Below, in pieces: positions 11,708 to 12,136 of a stretch of DNA of 12,136 nucleotides. The stretch is from a bacterium (GTDB lineage: Bacteria; Vulcanimicrobiota; Vulcanimicrobiia; Vulcanimicrobiales; Vulcanimicrobiaceae), in assembly GCA_021807065.1 (NCBI GenBank), contig JAKAPO010000040.1:1-12136 (forward strand), read 5' to 3'. The notes below the pieces were generated by a model that was not told where the DNA came from, did not search any database, and worked only from the letters and a program-made list of their open reading frames with translations. The stretch's first letter is position 1. Every line of letters starts with the position of its first letter. The translations under genes were made by a program, and so were the position numbers.

Positions 11708-12136
11708 CACTCGCGCACCGCATCCGCCTCATGCCGTCGCCTGACCAAGAAGTGTATTTCCGCAAGGCCTGCGGTATTGCACGGTTCGCCTACAATTGGG
11801 CGCTCGCGCAATGGCAGCGGCAGTACGCTGCGGGCGAGAAGCCGAGCGAGACCGCGATACGCCGTGCACTCAACGCAATCAAGCACACGGAGTTTCCCTG
11901 GATGCGTGCGGTGACCAAGAACGCGCCGCAACAGGCGGTCAAGAACCTGGGCCGCGCCTACGCCAACTTCTTCGACGACCTCAAAAAGTATCGGCGCAAC
12001 GAGCTTCCCTGGAAGCGCGTACGCATCCCGCAATTCAAGAAAAAAGGCAAGACTCGGGATTCATTCCGCGCGGATAACGGCCGCGATGCCAAGCATCCCG
12101 ACGCCGTGCACGTTGAAGGCAAACGTGTGCATAGAT
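11704..12136 (+). CDS. tnpB: TnpB RNA-guided nuclease of the IS607 element, N-terminal part (runs off the edge)
   Basis: The GTG at 11704 overlaps the tnpA stop, and the frame is open to the window edge, giving 144 residues. It starts MTLAHRIRLMPSPDQEVYF, then CGIARFAYNWALAQW, the N-terminal region of TnpB proteins. PQFKKKGKTRDSFRAD near residues 112-127 is another TnpB signature. TnpB proteins of IS605 and IS607 elements are RNA-guided DNA endonucleases related to Cas12; the guide RNA usually comes from the element's right end. The RuvC-like catalytic residues and zinc finger are in the missing C-terminal part, so activity cannot be judged. Confidence 0.93.
   Translation, partial: MTLAHRIRLMPSPDQEVYFRKACGIARFAYNWALAQWQRQYAAGEKPSETAIRRALNAIKHTEFPWMRAVTKNAPQQAVKNLGRAYANFFDDLKKYRRNELPWKRVRIPQFKKKGKTRDSFRADNGRDAKHPDAVHVEGKRVHR

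Larger units (their letters stand above)
11060..12136 (+). mobile_element. IS607-family element (left end approximate, right end outside window)
   Basis: The pair tnpA (serine recombinase with N-terminal HTH) and tnpB, overlapping by GTGA, is the standard IS607 arrangement. IS607 elements have no terminal inverted repeats and usually leave no long target duplication, so the left edge cannot be read precisely. I place it near 11060 because the upstream ORF loses its natural look there; GG dinucleotides, the usual IS607 target core, lie at 11056-11058. The right end, where the omega-RNA would be expected, is beyond the window. Confidence 0.82.

Overview
The window is 12.1 kb of GC-rich bacterial chromosome. 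Most of it is housekeeping: isoleucyl-tRNA synthetase, two RNA-modification enzymes, the lipoprotein-maturation pair lspA and lgt, a CcdA-type thiol transporter, and the division proteins SepF and DivIVA. SepF with DivIVA, next to a CsaB-like pyruvyl transferase tail, points to the Terrabacteria side of the tree. The gene mix, GC content and dispersed hairpin repeats would suit a Candidatus Eremiobacterota (WPS-2)-like genome. That assignment is inference, because no marker gene was compared against a database.

Layout, left to right. Positions 1-3082 (+): the end of a csaB-like gene, overlapped by ileS through ATGA. Positions 3083-4182: a repeat-rich island with short hairpin repeats in both orientations, a small GIY-YIG nuclease gene (-) and a secreted YXWGXW-repeat protein (+) followed by a good intrinsic terminator. 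Positions 4183-7379 (-): a tight operon, transcribed ccdA, lspA, rluD, tgt, with overlapping genes or 6-nt spacing. Positions 7442-10179 (+): lgt, yggS, sepF, divIVA, interrupted before sepF by two 112-bp tandem repeat units. Positions 10180-11087: apparently decaying sequence with the C-terminal end of a flagellar rod/hook protein, a small sigma-region-4 protein and an unrecognised ORF that looks cut off. Positions from about 11060 to the right edge: an IS607-type element with serine recombinase tnpA overlapping tnpB, whose 3' part lies outside the window.

The most unusual feature is the roughly 50-bp repeat family with head GTCATCCCGAGCGAG, a short stem-loop and tail CGACGTCGAGGGA. Eight full or partial copies are visible. 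The stem sequence differs between copies yet stays paired, around a tetraloop that usually ends in GA. One copy lies in frame inside ileS, one supplies the C-terminus and stop codon of tgt, and one supplies those of the GIY-YIG gene. The GIY-YIG gene sits between inward-facing copies, which recalls RAYT-REP systems but with a different nuclease fold. I propose it as a candidate GIY-YIG-associated repeat system; a role in mobility is untested inference.

Functionally, lgt and lspA carry out successive steps of lipoprotein maturation and flank one short divergent promoter region. The yggS-sepF-divIVA order matches the division-associated cluster of Gram-positive bacteria and relatives, here without the usual ylmG and ylmH between them.
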